Source: Parvicella tangerina
GTDB taxonomy: Bacteria; Bacteroidota; Bacteroidia; Flavobacteriales_D; Parvicellaceae
Length of the DNA stretch: 64,000 nucleotides
Reading direction: 5' to 3'
Assembly: GCF_907165195.1 (NCBI RefSeq)
Contig: NZ_OU015584.1
Coordinates: 3,730,978 to 3,794,977 of the forward strand
Shown: one piece after another, positions 63,616-64,000 of the stretch
Numbering within the stretch: the first letter of the stretch is position 1
Layout: every line of letters starts with the position of its first letter
Program-made: the position numbers and the translations under genes
The notes under the pieces: model-generated
Seen by the model: only the letters and a program-made list of their open reading frames with translations
Database searches by the model: none
Told to the model about the DNA's origin: nothing

Positions 63616-64000
63616 TCAGGCCCAATAATCTATTCTTCTATTTCTGGTTACTACTTTCTTTTCCTTTTCTTCGTCTCTCACTTCAGTATAGCGAGGATCT
63701 TCCATTACCTTCGATTTTTCCATCAGTTCTGCTTCTACCGTATAGCAGCCAAAATCTTCCACTATTTTTCCTTTTACTTCATACACTCCTGGCCCTCTAA
63801 AAGGAAAAGCTCTTGCTATTTTGGGGAAGTGAACCGTGTCTAACCAAGCACCATTTTCATCCAGAAAAGTCCCGAAAAACATTTCGTCTCCACCTTTGGT
63901 AGATGTCCGTTTCCGATGAATCAAGTAGCCCCTCACCCAAACAATCTGATCAACATAATTTGACAGTTCACATGCTGGTATAAACTGCCTTTCTTCATGC
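63616..64000 (-). CDS. DNA polymerase III alpha-type subunit, C-terminal part only (DnaE-like)
   Basis: About 128 codons of the 3' end; the frame continues past the right edge of the window without a stop. The segment is the C-terminal OB-fold region of Bacteroidota DnaE-type polymerases (MFFGTFLDENGAWLDTVHFP, AFPFRGPGVYEVKGKIVEDFG). Its coupling to dinB (one-base gap) suggests a translesion-type copy, but the replicative dnaE cannot be excluded without the rest of the gene. Confidence 0.85.
   Translation of the reverse strand, partial: HEERQFIPACELSNYVDQIVWVRGYLIHRKRTSTKGGDEMFFGTFLDENGAWLDTVHFPKIARAFPFRGPGVYEVKGKIVEDFGCYTVEAELMEKSKVMEDPRYTEVRDEEKEKKVVTRNRRIDYWA

Noticed and set aside
1-64000. 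tRNA, rRNA, CRISPR array or prophage
   Set aside because: No cloverleaf-sized gap with tRNA features, no regular spaced repeats and no phage structural genes were seen; intergenic gaps are all under about 200 bp.

Overview
The window looks like chromosomal DNA of a free-living, low-GC Bacteroidota bacterium, most likely a Flavobacteriales-type lineage. The basis is three proteins with type IX secretion (T9SS) C-terminal sorting domains, a PorP/SprF-like outer-membrane protein, GWxTD, DUF4270 and DUF4286 proteins, the glgA-like/DUF4270/glmS block divergent from panC-panD, and many TAnnTTTG -7 promoter elements. Genus cannot be read from the sequence. I saw no rRNA, tRNA, CRISPR array or transposase.

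Layout. 1-2.8 kb: 3' part of murA, a TlpA-like thioredoxin, and a MoeB/ThiF-rhodanese fusion. 2.8-9.9 kb: an unknown helical-repeat protein, a secreted M1 peptidase, a LytS/LytTR two-component pair and a lipoprotein. 9.9-14 kb: sucA-sucB. 14-18.6 kb: two unknown genes, then panC-panD-YbhN-like-kbl on the minus strand. 18.6-24 kb: glycogen-synthase-like gene, DUF4270 lipoprotein, glmS, two outer-membrane proteins. 24-26 kb: a small locus with an XRE regulator, an EGF-like lipoprotein and a PD-(D/E)XK nuclease whose frame breaks at an A AAA AAG heptamer. 26-31 kb: a tightly overlapping seven-gene minus-strand operon (two lipoproteins, rlmB, DUF4286, sufE, paaD, lipoprotein). 31-41 kb: housekeeping genes (LuxE-like enzyme, DAHP synthase/chorismate mutase, dut, flippase, sufS, NUDIX, pyrE) with small lipoproteins and membrane proteins. 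41-54 kb: a T9SS/gliding-type operon with a 1996-residue HYR/SprB-repeat protein, PorP/SprF, a TPR lipoprotein and a secreted protein. 54-64 kb: DUF2064 protein, metG, a 1380-residue PKD/SBBP T9SS protein, radA, dinB and the 3' end of a dnaE-type gene.

Most unusual part. 48447-50080 and 51760-53393 are a 1634-bp direct repeat that appears identical, spaced exactly 3313 bp apart. Between the copies are 1679 bp of unrelated DNA that start inside one gene and end at or inside another. Copy 1 of the secreted-protein gene therefore has a foreign 53-residue tail, while copy 2 keeps what looks like the native 3' end. This could be a real single-crossover-like integration, a tail-swap event, or an assembly/amplification chimera.

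Other points of note: MurA has Asp in place of the fosfomycin-target Cys; the MoeB-like protein lacks three of four zinc Cys; -7 elements lie 4-5 nt from the start codons of pyrE, radA and the DAHP synthase gene (predicted leaderless mRNAs); pyrE and a NUDIX gene diverge with only 8 bp between start codons; PaaD sits with SufE without any visible paaABC; and dinB follows a dnaE-type gene with a one-base gap.
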